Positions 53,230-62,090 of a DNA stretch of 64,000 nt are shown in pieces (within the stretch, counting starts at the first letter, position 1; every line of letters begins with the position of its first letter). The notes below the pieces were generated by a model, which was not told where the DNA came from, made no database searches, and was given only the letters and a program-made list of their open reading frames with translations. This stretch comes from Chryseobacterium aquifrigidense (lineage in GTDB: Bacteria > Bacteroidota > Bacteroidia > Flavobacteriales > Weeksellaceae). A program made the position numbers and the translations under genes. The stretch lies in the NCBI RefSeq assembly GCF_006716485.1, contig NZ_VFPD01000001.1:1549096-1613095 (forward strand). Reading direction: 5' to 3'.

Positions 53230-53496
53230 ATGGGCTTAACTGAACAGCTTTTTGGAAATGGTGCTGAAAGATTTTCAGACTGTGTTGAAATTAAAATAGC
53301 AGAACTTAATGAAAAACATAAAGATTTTCTTTCTAAAGAAAAAATAGATCTTTCAACAGCGTATATGATTTCGTTCGGACAGTCTGGAAGCGGTAGAGTC
53401 GGATTTGGCAGGACACAAGATATCTCCCCTGAGATTGATTCGGAAATTGACAAGATTTTACACGAATGTGCCGAAAAGCATTTGCAAAAATTATAA
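53230..53496 (+). CDS. Hypothetical protein, 88 aa
   Basis: I take the ATG at 53230 (MGLTEQLFGNG...). The open frame extends far upstream, with an earlier ATG at 53092, but the earlier part overlaps the HTH gene on the other strand and looks like noncoding translation. The protein is acidic at the ends (IKIAELNEKHKDFL, ECAEKHLQKL) with a Gly-rich SFGQSGSGRVGFGRTQD. No family recognised. Divergent from the HTH gene. Confidence 0.5.
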   Translation: MGLTEQLFGNGAERFSDCVEIKIAELNEKHKDFLSKEKIDLSTAYMISFGQSGSGRVGFGRTQDISPEIDSEIDKILHECAEKHLQKL

Positions 53497-53519
53497 CATA
53501 CTCTTGAACAGGTTTATTC

Positions 53520-54125
53520 TTAAGACTTTATTAATCGAAAAGTCAGATTAATTCGTTCTTTCATTCGTATCGTTGATTTAGCAATGCGATGTTCCCAATT
53601 TTCTTGTAAGTCTCCCTTCATAATAAGGAGTGAGCCATTAGGAAGTGGCAAACTGTATTTGCTTTGATGATGATCTTTCTTCCTGAAATCAAAGTTTCTG
53701 GTTTGTCCAAGACTGATTGATGCAATAACGGGACGTTTTCCATATCGGCTTTCCTTATCCCGATGCCATGCAACGGAATCATTATGGTCACGATACAGGT
53801 TTAGCAAAACACCATTGAACTGACAGCCAAATTCCTTTTCAATTCTTTGTTTTAAGGAGAACAATTCAGAAGTCCATGGATTGGTTGGCTTTTTATTTTC
53901 TTCGGAATCGTTATATTTTGAATCTCCATACCAAGCGGTCAACCGTGGAGTAAGTACCATCTTATCGTACATTTTCTGGGTACGCTGTTCCCAGGGTGCA
54001 GTTTCCAATAATTTGTTTCTAAGCAGGTCAGCTTCTTCCCGGCTCAAGAAATTCTCTCTGTATTCCAAAAGGTCTTTTGGAAACTCATAGAATTCTTCTG
54101 TATCAAATAAACTCAGCTGGGTCAT
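53520..54125 (-). CDS. AlkB-like 2OG-Fe(II) dioxygenase
   Basis: The ATG at 54123-54125 gives 201 residues. The HxD metal motif is WHRDKE near residue 118-123, the distal His in WEHRIAK near 176, and the 2OG-binding Arg in RINLTFR at the end. NxYxDHNDSVAWHRD is typical of AlkB homologues. It repairs alkylated DNA or RNA bases. It is downstream of the S24 repressor on the same strand. A DNA-damage context is shared with dinB and dnaE. Confidence 0.9.
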   Translation of the reverse strand: MTQLSLFDTEEFYEFPKDLLEYRENFLSREEADLLRNKLLETAPWEQRTQKMYDKMVLTPRLTAWYGDSKYNDSEENKKPTNPWTSELFSLKQRIEKEFGCQFNGVLLNLYRDHNDSVAWHRDKESRYGKRPVIASISLGQTRNFDFRKKDHHQSKYSLPLPNGSLLIMKGDLQENWEHRIAKSTIRMKERINLTFRLIKS

Positions 54126-54159
54126 TGTAATTTGTATGTAAAACATTTAACTTTGTCTC

Positions 54160-54187
54160 ATTCCGTTTCTACGGAATAATTTTTTTT
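54160..54187 (+). terminator. Intrinsic terminator on the plus strand
   Basis: ATTCCGT (54160-54166) and ACGGAAT (54171-54177) with a TTCT loop, followed by AATTTTTTTT. It lies upstream of alkB but no plus-strand gene precedes it, so it may end an antisense transcript. Confidence 0.5.
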
Positions 54188-54203
54188 CATCATTTGTGTT
54201 TTT

Positions 54204-54226
54204 ACTTCCCTTCGGGGAAGTTTTTT
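54204..54226 (+). terminator. Second plus-strand intrinsic terminator
   Basis: ACTTCCC (54204-54210), TTCG loop and GGGAAGT (54215-54221), then T-run to 54226. A very stable UUCG hairpin with a plus-strand T-tract, only 38 bp after the first terminator. Confidence 0.55.
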
Positions 54227-54252
54227 GATTATGCCATGTACTCAAAATAAAT

Positions 54253-55029
54253 TTAATTCTTATCTCCCATTTTTTCTTTGATCTGTCTGATATCAGTTTT
54301 AATTTCTGTGATAAAACTTTGAATATGATGTTCTGAAAATTCATCAGGCTCATATTCTTTGGTATTAATACTACAGGCAAACTCCCAGATTTCTTTAATT
54401 TCAGACAATGGAATTTTATAAGGTTCATAAAATTGATTGTCAGCCTTCACCCATATACCATCTGCTTCATGAAACTGAAACCTCTTATAACTGATACCAT
54501 CATTGGTGGTAATGAAAACATACGTTCTGTCCGTTTTCAAATCCGAAAGATTTTCTACATATTTTCCCACGATATAGGTTCCGTTCTTATAGGGGGGCAT
54601 TGAATCTCCGTCAGCTGGAAATGCCCTAAACTTACCCCCTTTTAAAAAAGGCAATGATATGGTCTCCAGACTTTCTATGTATTCCGGATCTCCGTAGCCA
54701 TTCAGGTAGCCCATTGAAGCTTTTTGGGGAATAATCTCAATTTGATTATTTCCATCTTGATCAACCTTTATAGGCAGAACGATTCGATTGTCAGGAAGCT
54801 CCATGAGTTCATCGATAGAAAATTTTCTAACATCTACAGTCAACAATAGGTCGATGCTAATGTTATAGAATTTTGAAATTCTAAGCAATATTTCAATAGG
54901 AGGTTCTGTTCTGCCATATTCATAGGCGACATATCTGGATCGGGTAAGAATTAATAGATCTGCCAGTTCTTGCTGAGTCATATTTTTCTTTCCTCTCAAA
55001 AACACGATGTTATCAGAGAATTTTGACAT
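54253..55029 (-). CDS. XRE-S24 family repressor (LexA/CI-like)
   Basis: The ATG at 55027-55029 gives 258 residues. The HTH covers residues 2-60 (NIVFLRGKKNMTQQELADLL, SRYVAYEYGRTEPP). The S24 peptidase domain has the catalytic Ser in DGDSMPPYKNGTY near residue 142 and the Lys in GISYKRF near 178. Such repressors self-cleave on DNA damage. It is divergent from dinB by 61 bp, and a palindrome lies between them. Confidence 0.9.
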   Translation of the reverse strand: MSKFSDNIVFLRGKKNMTQQELADLLILTRSRYVAYEYGRTEPPIEILLRISKFYNISIDLLLTVDVRKFSIDELMELPDNRIVLPIKVDQDGNNQIEIIPQKASMGYLNGYGDPEYIESLETISLPFLKGGKFRAFPADGDSMPPYKNGTYIVGKYVENLSDLKTDRTYVFITTNDGISYKRFQFHEADGIWVKADNQFYEPYKIPLSEIKEIWEFACSINTKEYEPDEFSEHHIQSFITEIKTDIRQIKEKMGDKN

Positions 55030-55054
55030 TGTTACAATTTTAGACAACAAAAAT

Positions 55055-55065
55055 ACAAAATTTGT
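55055..55065. promoter_or_regulatory. Operator-like palindrome between the S24 repressor and dinB
   Basis: ACAAAATTTGT is a perfect palindrome (5-bp arms, one central base), lying in the 61-bp region shared by the S24 repressor and dinB, where both promoters must sit. It is the best candidate site for the repressor. Confidence 0.45.
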
Positions 55066-55090
55066 TTCAAAACGTAACTAATTTTGTCAC

Positions 55091-56233
55091 ATGGAAAGAG
55101 CAATTGTACATATGGATTTGGATACGTTCTTTGTTTCCTGTGAAAGACTAAAAAACTCTGAACTGGAGAATAAGCCTGTGATCATAGGAGGTGGAGACCG
55201 TGGTGTAGTAGCGTCCTGCTCTTATGAAACCCGTTTTTTCGGAGTCAGAAGCGCGATGCCGATTAAAATGGCTTTACGGCTATGTCCCGAAGCAAAAGTC
55301 ATAAAAGGATATATGGAAATGTATTCTAATATGTCTCATATGGTAACGGAAATTATTCAGGAAAAAGTACCTGTTCTCGAAAAAGCAAGCATTGATGAAT
55401 TTTATCTGGATTTATCCGGAATGGATCAGTTTTTCGGATGTTATAAATGGACTCATGAAATAGCAGAAAGCGTACAGAAAAATACAGGTTTACCGATAAG
55501 TTTTGCGTTGTCCACCAATAAAACTGTATCCAAGATCGGAACCGGAGAATCAAAGCCAACCGGAAGATTAGAAGTGAAACAATCTGACATACAGCCATTT
55601 TTAAACCCGCTTTCAGTAAAGAAGATTCCTATGGTTGGTGATGTTACCTTTCAGCTGCTCTCAAGACTGGGGATCAGAACGATACAAACGCTTTCAGAAA
55701 TGCCTGTTGATGTACTTCAGCAGCTGATTGGTAAAAATGGAAATGAACTTTGGAAAAAAGCACACGGAATTGACGAAAATCCTGTGGTTCCCTATTCTGA
55801 ACGAAAATCCATTTCTACAGAAGATACTTTTGCTCAGGATAGCATCGATATTCAGGGTATTCAAAGTATACTCTCAGGAATGGTTGAAAAGCTCTGTTAT
55901 CAGCTCCGGGCAGAGAAATGGCTGGTATCGGTAGTGGTGGTAAAACTCCGGTATTCCAATTTTGATACGGAAACCAAACAATGCAGGATTCCTTACACCT
56001 CAGCTGACCACACCCTGCTCAGGTATGTTTTGGAACTCTTTAAAAAAGTATATACCAGACGTATGAGAATAAGATTGGTTGGCATAAAGTTTACCGGACT
56101 GGTTCACGGATGCCATCAAATGGATCTCTTTGAAGATACGGAAGAGTTGATGTCACTCTATCAGACAATGGATAAAATCAAGAACAGGTTTGGTACTTCT
56201 AGTGTAGGAAGAGCCTCGGGTTTATTAAAATAA
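55091..56233 (+). CDS. dinB: DNA polymerase IV, Y-family
   Basis: 380 residues. The palm begins MERAIVHMDLDTFFVSCERL with catalytic Asp9, and KASIDEFYLDLSGM carries the Asp-Glu pair. YETRFFGVRSAMP, and the little-finger end VGIKFTGLVHG are typical. It is a translesion polymerase. It lies 7 bp before the dnaE-like gene, forming an operon with it, and is divergent from the S24 repressor. Confidence 0.95.
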   Translation: MERAIVHMDLDTFFVSCERLKNSELENKPVIIGGGDRGVVASCSYETRFFGVRSAMPIKMALRLCPEAKVIKGYMEMYSNMSHMVTEIIQEKVPVLEKASIDEFYLDLSGMDQFFGCYKWTHEIAESVQKNTGLPISFALSTNKTVSKIGTGESKPTGRLEVKQSDIQPFLNPLSVKKIPMVGDVTFQLLSRLGIRTIQTLSEMPVDVLQQLIGKNGNELWKKAHGIDENPVVPYSERKSISTEDTFAQDSIDIQGIQSILSGMVEKLCYQLRAEKWLVSVVVVKLRYSNFDTETKQCRIPYTSADHTLLRYVLELFKKVYTRRMRIRLVGIKFTGLVHGCHQMDLFEDTEELMSLYQTMDKIKNRFGTSSVGRASGLLK

Positions 56234-56240
56234 TTTCAAG

Positions 56241-59200
56241 ATGTTTCTGAATTGTCATTCTTATCATAGCCTTCGGTATGGAACCATTTCTATTAAAGAA
56301 CTGGTTAAGCAGGCTGTACATTTTAATATTAAAACCCTGGCTCTTACGGATATCAATACCATTACCGGGATATATGATTTCTACAAACTTTGTCAGGATC
56401 ATAATATCAAACCGATCGTCGGAGTGGAAATAAGGCTTCAGGATGAACTGTATTATATCTGCCTGGCCAAAAATCAAAAAAGCATTGCAGAAGTCAACAG
56501 GCTTTTAACCGCATATAACTGTGAAGACATTGAAATTCCTAAAGCAAATCCTGATTTTACAGATACTTTTGTTATTTACCCACTGGAGAATATTCCTGAA
56601 AAATTAGCAGATCATGAATTTATAGGCATCAGACAGAACCAGTTAAATCTTTTGATTAAACCGGAATTAAAACAGTTCATTCATAAAATGGTTATTCTTC
56701 ATCCGGTTACCTTTAACACCACTGAAGAATATGAGCTTCATAAAATAGTAAGGGCTATTGATTACAATACATTGATCAGTAAGCTTACAGAAGCTGATTA
56801 CTGTAAAGACAACGAAATGTTTACTGATAAAAAAGAGCTTCTGGCTCAATTTTACCATGAGCCACAGATTATTGAAAACACAAAGTATATTGTCAATAGC
56901 TGCCATTTTGATTTTGATTTTTCAACACCTAAAAACAAAAAGCATTTCACTGACAGCAAAGAAAATGATTCTAAGCTTTTAAAAAAGTTAGCATATCAGG
57001 GACTTTCTAAGAGATATTCCGATGATAATCTACAGGCGAAAGCAAGAGTGGATAAAGAATTGGGGGTTATTGACCAGCTTAATTTCTGTGCTTATTTTCT
57101 CATCACCTGGGATATCATCCAATACAGCAACCGAATGGGGTTTATGCATGTAGGAAGAGGCAGCGGTGCCAATTCAATAGTCAGTTACTGCATCGGAATT
57201 ACTGACATATGTCCTCTGGAGCTGGATCTGTATTTTGAACGGTTTCTAAACCTCAACCGCAAAACGCCTCCTGATTTTGACATAGACTGGAGCTGGCAGA
57301 CCAGAGATATTATCCTTGAATATATTTTTGATAAATATGGTAAGAACCATGTTGCCTTCTGTGGAACCAATGTTGAATTTAAATACCGTTCTATTTTCCG
57401 GGAAGTAGGAAAAGTATTTGGGCTTCCGAAAGATGAGCTTGATATACTGGCAACAAAACCCATCCAGAAACATGATAGTAATTCGGTATCCAGACAGGTT
57501 CATTACTACGGAAAGCTTTTAGAAAAGTTTCCTAACCAGAGAAGCATGCACTCCTGTGGAATCCTGATCTCCGAAGAACCTATCACTAATTATTCAGCAC
57601 TCGAAATGCCTCCTAAAGGTTTTCCGATCGTACAGTTCGATATGTACACTGCTGAAGAGATTGGCCTTGAAAAATTTGATATTCTCTCACAAAGAGGATT
57701 AGGAACTATAGATGACACTGTAAAGCTGATTAAGGAAAAAAGAGGAATTGATATTGATATCCGAGATACAACTCTTTCAAAAGACGAAGCCCGATGCAAT
57801 GAATTCTTAAGTTCCGGAAAAACGATTGGCTGTTTTTATATTGAATCTCCTGCAATGAGGGGATTACTCCGAAGATTGAAATGCGACAACTATAAAGTAC
57901 TGGTAGCTGCCTCTTCCATTATTAGACCCGGAGTGGCTCAAAGCGGAATGATGCGGGAATATATTTTCAGGCATAACCATCCTACAAGATTTGAATACTT
58001 CCATGAGGTTTTTGAAAAAGAACTGGGAGAAACCTACGGTATTATGGTATATCAGGAAGATGTTATTAAAATTGCCCTGCATTTCGGAGGCTTATCCGCT
58101 CCTGATGGTGATGTGCTGAGAAGAGCAATGAGCGGTAAAGGCCGTTCTTTATCAGCTTTACAGAAAGTAAAAGATAACTTCTTTGAATCCTGTAAAAATC
58201 TGGGACATCCTGAACAATTATCCATGGAAGTATACCGGCAGATCGAATCATTTGCGGGATACTCATTCTGTAAAGCACATTCTGCTTCTTATGCCGTAGA
58301 AAGTTATCAGAGTTTATATCTCAAGGTCTACTATCCTATCGAATTTATGGTTTCTGCGATCAATAATGGTGGTGGATTCTATAGAACCGAAGTCTATATT
58401 CACGAAGCCAGGATGTCAGGAGCTTTTATCCACAATCCTTGTGTTAATTTAAGCCAGTACCAGACAACGGTTTATGGTTCGGATGTTTATTTGGGGTTTA
58501 TGCATATTGAAAGGCTGGAGGCAAGGTTAGCACAGCTGATTCCTGAAGAAAGAACCCAGAATGGAGAGTATACCTCTCTTGAAAACTTTGTCAAAAGAAT
58601 TCCTATCGGTATCGAAACATTGCAAATTTTAATCTTTATCGGAGCATTCCGCTTTACCGGAAAACAAAAACATGAACTACTGATTGAATCAAGATTTCTT
58701 CTGGGAACTCATAAGGTGCCTTTCAGGCATCTGACTTTATTGGAAGAACCTCAGAAAGATTATCAGCTTCCTTCTATAGAAAGAAACAAGTTTGAAGATG
58801 CTTTTGACGAAATAGAGATATTAGGTTTTCCTGTTTCTTTCAGTCCTTTTGATTTGCTACAAATCCGGTACAGAGGTTCTGTTTTGGTAAAGGATTTATT
58901 GAAGTTTCATAAACATCAGGTTAAAATGCTTGCCTATCTGATTTCAAGAAAGCATGTACCTACCAAGAAAGGAACGATGTATTTCGGAACCTGGATTGAT
59001 GCAGATGGAGAATATTTTGATACCGCTCATTTTCCAAACTGCCTTGAAGAATACCCTTTTCAGGGTGGTGGGTGTTACCTTCTATTGGGAACTGTAGAGG
59101 TCGATTTCCATTTTCCGACTGTTACCATTCATAAAATGGCTAAAATGCCTTTTATTCCTGATCCCAGGTATTCAATGGATAAAGACAAATCGCAGGAAAT

Positions 59201-59300
59201 TCAAAGAAGTCTTAGGGAGGATGTAAGTATGACTTTTCGTAAGCCTTATCCTCAGCAGCATGAAATAGATTTACCTCGTAACAAAGGTATGTGGAAATAA
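56241..59300 (+). CDS. dnaE: DnaE-type DNA polymerase III alpha subunit (DnaE2/ImuC-like)
   Basis: 1019 residues, shorter than replicative DnaE1 (about 1160), nearer to error-prone DnaE2/ImuC. PHP domain NCHSYHSLRYGTISIKEL is present, the polymerase core has PPDFDIDW near residues 343-350 (catalytic aspartates), YGIMVYQEDVIKIALHFGG, and SGRGSGANSIVSYCIG-type motif (HVGRGSGANSIVSYC). Operon with dinB suggests a damage-inducible mutagenesis module. Confidence 0.92.
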   Translation: MFLNCHSYHSLRYGTISIKELVKQAVHFNIKTLALTDINTITGIYDFYKLCQDHNIKPIVGVEIRLQDELYYICLAKNQKSIAEVNRLLTAYNCEDIEIPKANPDFTDTFVIYPLENIPEKLADHEFIGIRQNQLNLLIKPELKQFIHKMVILHPVTFNTTEEYELHKIVRAIDYNTLISKLTEADYCKDNEMFTDKKELLAQFYHEPQIIENTKYIVNSCHFDFDFSTPKNKKHFTDSKENDSKLLKKLAYQGLSKRYSDDNLQAKARVDKELGVIDQLNFCAYFLITWDIIQYSNRMGFMHVGRGSGANSIVSYCIGITDICPLELDLYFERFLNLNRKTPPDFDIDWSWQTRDIILEYIFDKYGKNHVAFCGTNVEFKYRSIFREVGKVFGLPKDELDILATKPIQKHDSNSVSRQVHYYGKLLEKFPNQRSMHSCGILISEEPITNYSALEMPPKGFPIVQFDMYTAEEIGLEKFDILSQRGLGTIDDTVKLIKEKRGIDIDIRDTTLSKDEARCNEFLSSGKTIGCFYIESPAMRGLLRRLKCDNYKVLVAASSIIRPGVAQSGMMREYIFRHNHPTRFEYFHEVFEKELGETYGIMVYQEDVIKIALHFGGLSAPDGDVLRRAMSGKGRSLSALQKVKDNFFESCKNLGHPEQLSMEVYRQIESFAGYSFCKAHSASYAVESYQSLYLKVYYPIEFMVSAINNGGGFYRTEVYIHEARMSGAFIHNPCVNLSQYQTTVYGSDVYLGFMHIERLEARLAQLIPEERTQNGEYTSLENFVKRIPIGIETLQILIFIGAFRFTGKQKHELLIESRFLLGTHKVPFRHLTLLEEPQKDYQLPSIERNKFEDAFDEIEILGFPVSFSPFDLLQIRYRGSVLVKDLLKFHKHQVKMLAYLISRKHVPTKKGTMYFGTWIDADGEYFDTAHFPNCLEEYPFQGGGCYLLLGTVEVDFHFPTVTIHKMAKMPFIPDPRYSMDKDKSQEIQRSLREDVSMTFRKPYPQQHEIDLPRNKGMWK

Positions 59301-59420
59301 ATTACATTTCTAGTAAAAATCTTTATTTACTTATATTTGATAAACCAATATAATTATGAAGTTATAAAGTTTTTTAAAATTGCAGCTTTTTGTTTGATAG
59401 GCTTAAACAACTTAACAAAA

Positions 59421-59445
59421 AATCTCTCCTTTTGAAAGAGAGATT
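59421..59445 (-). terminator. Intrinsic terminator on the minus strand
   Basis: AATCTCTC (59421-59428) and GAGAGATT (59438-59445). Read on the minus strand it is followed by a T-run, so it ends transcripts from the HTH gene pair at 59.6-60.3 kb. Confidence 0.6.
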
Positions 59446-59565
59446 AAAGCAACTGGTATTAAAAAAATGAGGGAAATAAATGATAACTCTGGATGTATTA
59501 TCATTGTCATTTGTATATTTAGAATCCGATTCAGCAACTATATAATAAATTATTCACCAGTTAAC

Positions 59566-59907
59566 TCACCCATATTGCTTTTTCCATTTTGCAATAGTAT
59601 TTCGGCTCAGCTTGTAAACTCTTGCAAGTTGCATATTATTGAGTTCATGCTTTTTTTGATAGTCTAAAATTTTTATAATACTTTTTTCATCATAAGAACG
59701 ATGTCTTTGATTAAATAGCTCAGTGTCACTTGTTTTTTCCAAAAAAATGATTTTATTCAAAAGAATGATATCAAGAGCACAAAGCGAAGCCTTTTCCATA
59801 ATTTTTTTACAATCGTTTAATTTATCTGGAAACTTTTGTTCTATCATATCTTTATAAATACTCTTATAGTTAGGCATTGACGTTATTTTTTGTACTTTTC
59901 TATCCAT
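59566..59907 (-). CDS. HTH protein, possible transposase or regulator
   Basis: 113 residues from the ATG at 59907, or 103 from an ATG at 59877 that avoids overlapping the upstream gene. The C-terminus SYDEKSIIKILDYQKKHELN, NMQLARVYKLSRNTIAKWKK is a homeodomain-like HTH as in transposase OrfA proteins. No transposase OrfB or terminal repeats are seen. It forms a pair with the next gene. Confidence 0.6.
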   Translation of the reverse strand: MDRKVQKITSMPNYKSIYKDMIEQKFPDKLNDCKKIMEKASLCALDIILLNKIIFLEKTSDTELFNQRHRSYDEKSIIKILDYQKKHELNNMQLARVYKLSRNTIAKWKKQYG

Positions 59908-60314
59908 TTATATAAAGTTGTTTTAGGAATGTTATACTCATTTATGATCTGCAATTTGGTTTTTGCATTTGTTTCTATCAATTCAAGAATAAAATCTATG
60001 ATTTCCTGAGTATAAATTTGTTTCCTGAACTGTGGTAGAACCTTAGATTTCTTAACAGACTGATTTTGTTTTATGCTTTGACAGGCGGGAGGTGAAAAAA
60101 GTATTAAATGCTGCGTATAAATCCTGAAGAAGTCATATTCCAAAAGCTTACTCCATCTCAAAAGTAGATTGGTGTCAAGACTTTCAGCATTATACATTTC
60201 TTGTAACTCTTCCTCAGAACACTTTAAAAAATTTATAATGCGAGATATATCCATCTCAAGTTCATTTACTCTCTTATTGATCATCCCTCCTACACTTATA
60301 CTCTTAAAGTCCAT
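59883..60314 (-). CDS. HTH protein, Chryseobacterium-type
   Basis: 143 residues. The start ISVGGMINKRVNELEMDISR, then IINFLKCSEEELQEMYNAES, TNLLLRWSKLLEYDFFRIYT is a recurring Flavobacteria block; the end LQIINEYNIPKTTLYKWIEK is an HTH. It is often labelled transposase, but no transposase partner is visible. Possibly a regulator. Confidence 0.65.
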   Translation of the reverse strand: MDFKSISVGGMINKRVNELEMDISRIINFLKCSEEELQEMYNAESLDTNLLLRWSKLLEYDFFRIYTQHLILFSPPACQSIKQNQSVKKSKVLPQFRKQIYTQEIIDFILELIETNAKTKLQIINEYNIPKTTLYKWIEKYKK

Positions 60315-60583
60315 TTAGAAATAATTTGTTGATTTTTCTTTTAATTCTCATTTACAAAGTTAAAAATGCGATCACTTACAAAGAAAAAATGTAATACTTA
60401 AAAATGACTAAATACAGCCCCTTAGATATTTAGCATTCAATAAAGGAATTCACAGCGGCAATAACAAAATTCAAGTATCTAAAAATACCACAATCCTAAA
60501 ACCGATCATATATTTATAAATATCCTTACCACTCATATAGTACAATTAGTCACTACCGTCCATCTTGTAAATCAAATTCTATA

Positions 60584-61321
60584 TTACTCGCCTAAAAAAA
60601 TAAACAGGTTTACCGTAAGATATTCCGGTTCTATAGAAAAAGCCTGTCCCTGACCTTCTACTGAAGCAGAAGCCGTATGGGTATGGCTCCAGGAATTGGC
60701 ATTTGTATTTCTGGTTTGGGTTATATCTTGAAAACGTTTATCAATACCGGTCTTATTATTTGGGGTCCCTTTCCTGTCATTAATAGCATATAAACCAGCA
60801 GGTCCCATATGATGATCAAGTAGGTTATGTGAATGTCCTCCACTGTTAGCACTAACTGTAGAAACATTATAGCTTGGCAGATTTTGAGTTGTCAGTTTGA
60901 CAGTATGGCTACCTCCAAGGGTACCATTAGATCCACTAGTATATTTTATGTACCTATTTCTCGCATCCCATAAATATTCTGAAAAACCTAAAGCATATGC
61001 ATTTTTTTTGATTTTCTCAGAAGGTAATGTATTTATATTTCGTCCATTGATGAGAAACCATCCTGAATGATCATTTTTTTGCATCCCATATTTAATATCA
61101 CCTAATGACGGAGATAGTTGTAGATCTTGTCGCTTTTTAACATTCCCTTCATGATCTACAGCAAGAACATTAACAGGTGAATTAATAATATCAAGCTTCC
61201 TGATTCTCATATTACCATTTACATCAAGGGTTTTTGTCGGTTTGGATGTGTTTACTCCAATTTGAGCATAAATACAAGAATACATACTTATACATAAACC
61301 AAATACTACTATTTTTTTCAT
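60584..61321 (-). CDS. Secreted tail-collar-like protein 3
   Basis: 245 residues with a signal peptide (CISMYSCIYAQ). Shared N-terminal block IGVNTSKPTKTLDVNGNMRI, then DHSGWFLINGRNINTLPSE, a His-rich HSHN segment and the end EPEYLTVNLFIFLG. The C-terminal half resembles the phage tail collar domain (GGSH, NLP, GGHSH). Third of three tandem paralogues on the minus strand (60.6-62.8 kb), last in the array. Confidence 0.75.
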   Translation of the reverse strand: MKKIVVFGLCISMYSCIYAQIGVNTSKPTKTLDVNGNMRIRKLDIINSPVNVLAVDHEGNVKKRQDLQLSPSLGDIKYGMQKNDHSGWFLINGRNINTLPSEKIKKNAYALGFSEYLWDARNRYIKYTSGSNGTLGGSHTVKLTTQNLPSYNVSTVSANSGGHSHNLLDHHMGPAGLYAINDRKGTPNNKTGIDKRFQDITQTRNTNANSWSHTHTASASVEGQGQAFSIEPEYLTVNLFIFLGE

Positions 61322-61332
61322 CTCTATATTTT

Positions 61333-62073
61333 TTAGTTTCCAAGATAAATAAACGTATTGACCTCTATGTATTCAGGTACAATACTAAATGACTGGCTAT
61401 TACCTCCAGCATTAGAAATTTTAAAAGAATGGGTATGATTTCCAGAGTTTGTAGTTTTTGCCTGAGGGCTAAGGTGTGGATTTCGTTTATTAGCACCATT
61501 TGTATTACCAACATTCGCCAAAGTACCATTAAAATTAGAACCAAATATATCAGAACGCTTATCAATAAAAGAATGATTGTGAGAAGCATTAGAAGATAAA
61601 GAGGTTTCACCAGTAAAGCTTAACTTTGACAGATTATTTTTATCAAGAATTACAGTGTTCTTCCCTCCTGTACTAGCTGTATATTGAGCATTCCCAGATA
61701 TTTTAAGGAATTTACCTGTTGCACTCGGCAAAGCTGTTGCATATCCTATATTTTTTGCCGATAAACTTGCATTTGACGGCAAAGAAGATATTTGGCGACC
61801 GTCCAGAAGATACCACCCATGATGATCAGTCTTCTGAAATCCTCTCTTTACATCTCCTTTTTGCGGCTTAATTTCCTCGTATTTCTTTTTTCCCACTACA
61901 CCATCCGCATCAGTGACTATTATATACTCGGGATCTTTTTCCGTTTTAATATTTCTAACCCTTAATTCTCCGTTGACGTCAAGAGCTTTAGTAGGTTGCT
62001 TTATATTTATACCTGTTTGTGAATGAATCCATTGAACGGAAAACATTAATATTAGTAAGATTTTAAATTTCAT
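61333..62073 (-). CDS. Secreted tail-collar-like protein 2
   Basis: 246 residues, signal peptide ending IHSQ. TGINIKQPTKALDVNGELRV, DHHGWYLLDGRQISSLPSN, GGKNTVILDKNNLS and EYIEVNTFIYLGN repeat the paralogue pattern, with an HNHSF, HTHSF His pair. Middle copy, 11 bp from copy 3 and 17 bp from copy 1. Confidence 0.75.
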   Translation of the reverse strand: MKFKILLILMFSVQWIHSQTGINIKQPTKALDVNGELRVRNIKTEKDPEYIIVTDADGVVGKKKYEEIKPQKGDVKRGFQKTDHHGWYLLDGRQISSLPSNASLSAKNIGYATALPSATGKFLKISGNAQYTASTGGKNTVILDKNNLSKLSFTGETSLSSNASHNHSFIDKRSDIFGSNFNGTLANVGNTNGANKRNPHLSPQAKTTNSGNHTHSFKISNAGGNSQSFSIVPEYIEVNTFIYLGN

Positions 62074-62090
62074 ATTTTTTGATTTAACAA

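Noticed and set aside
59566..60314. A complete insertion sequence
   Set aside because: Two HTH genes but no DDE transposase and no terminal inverted repeats.
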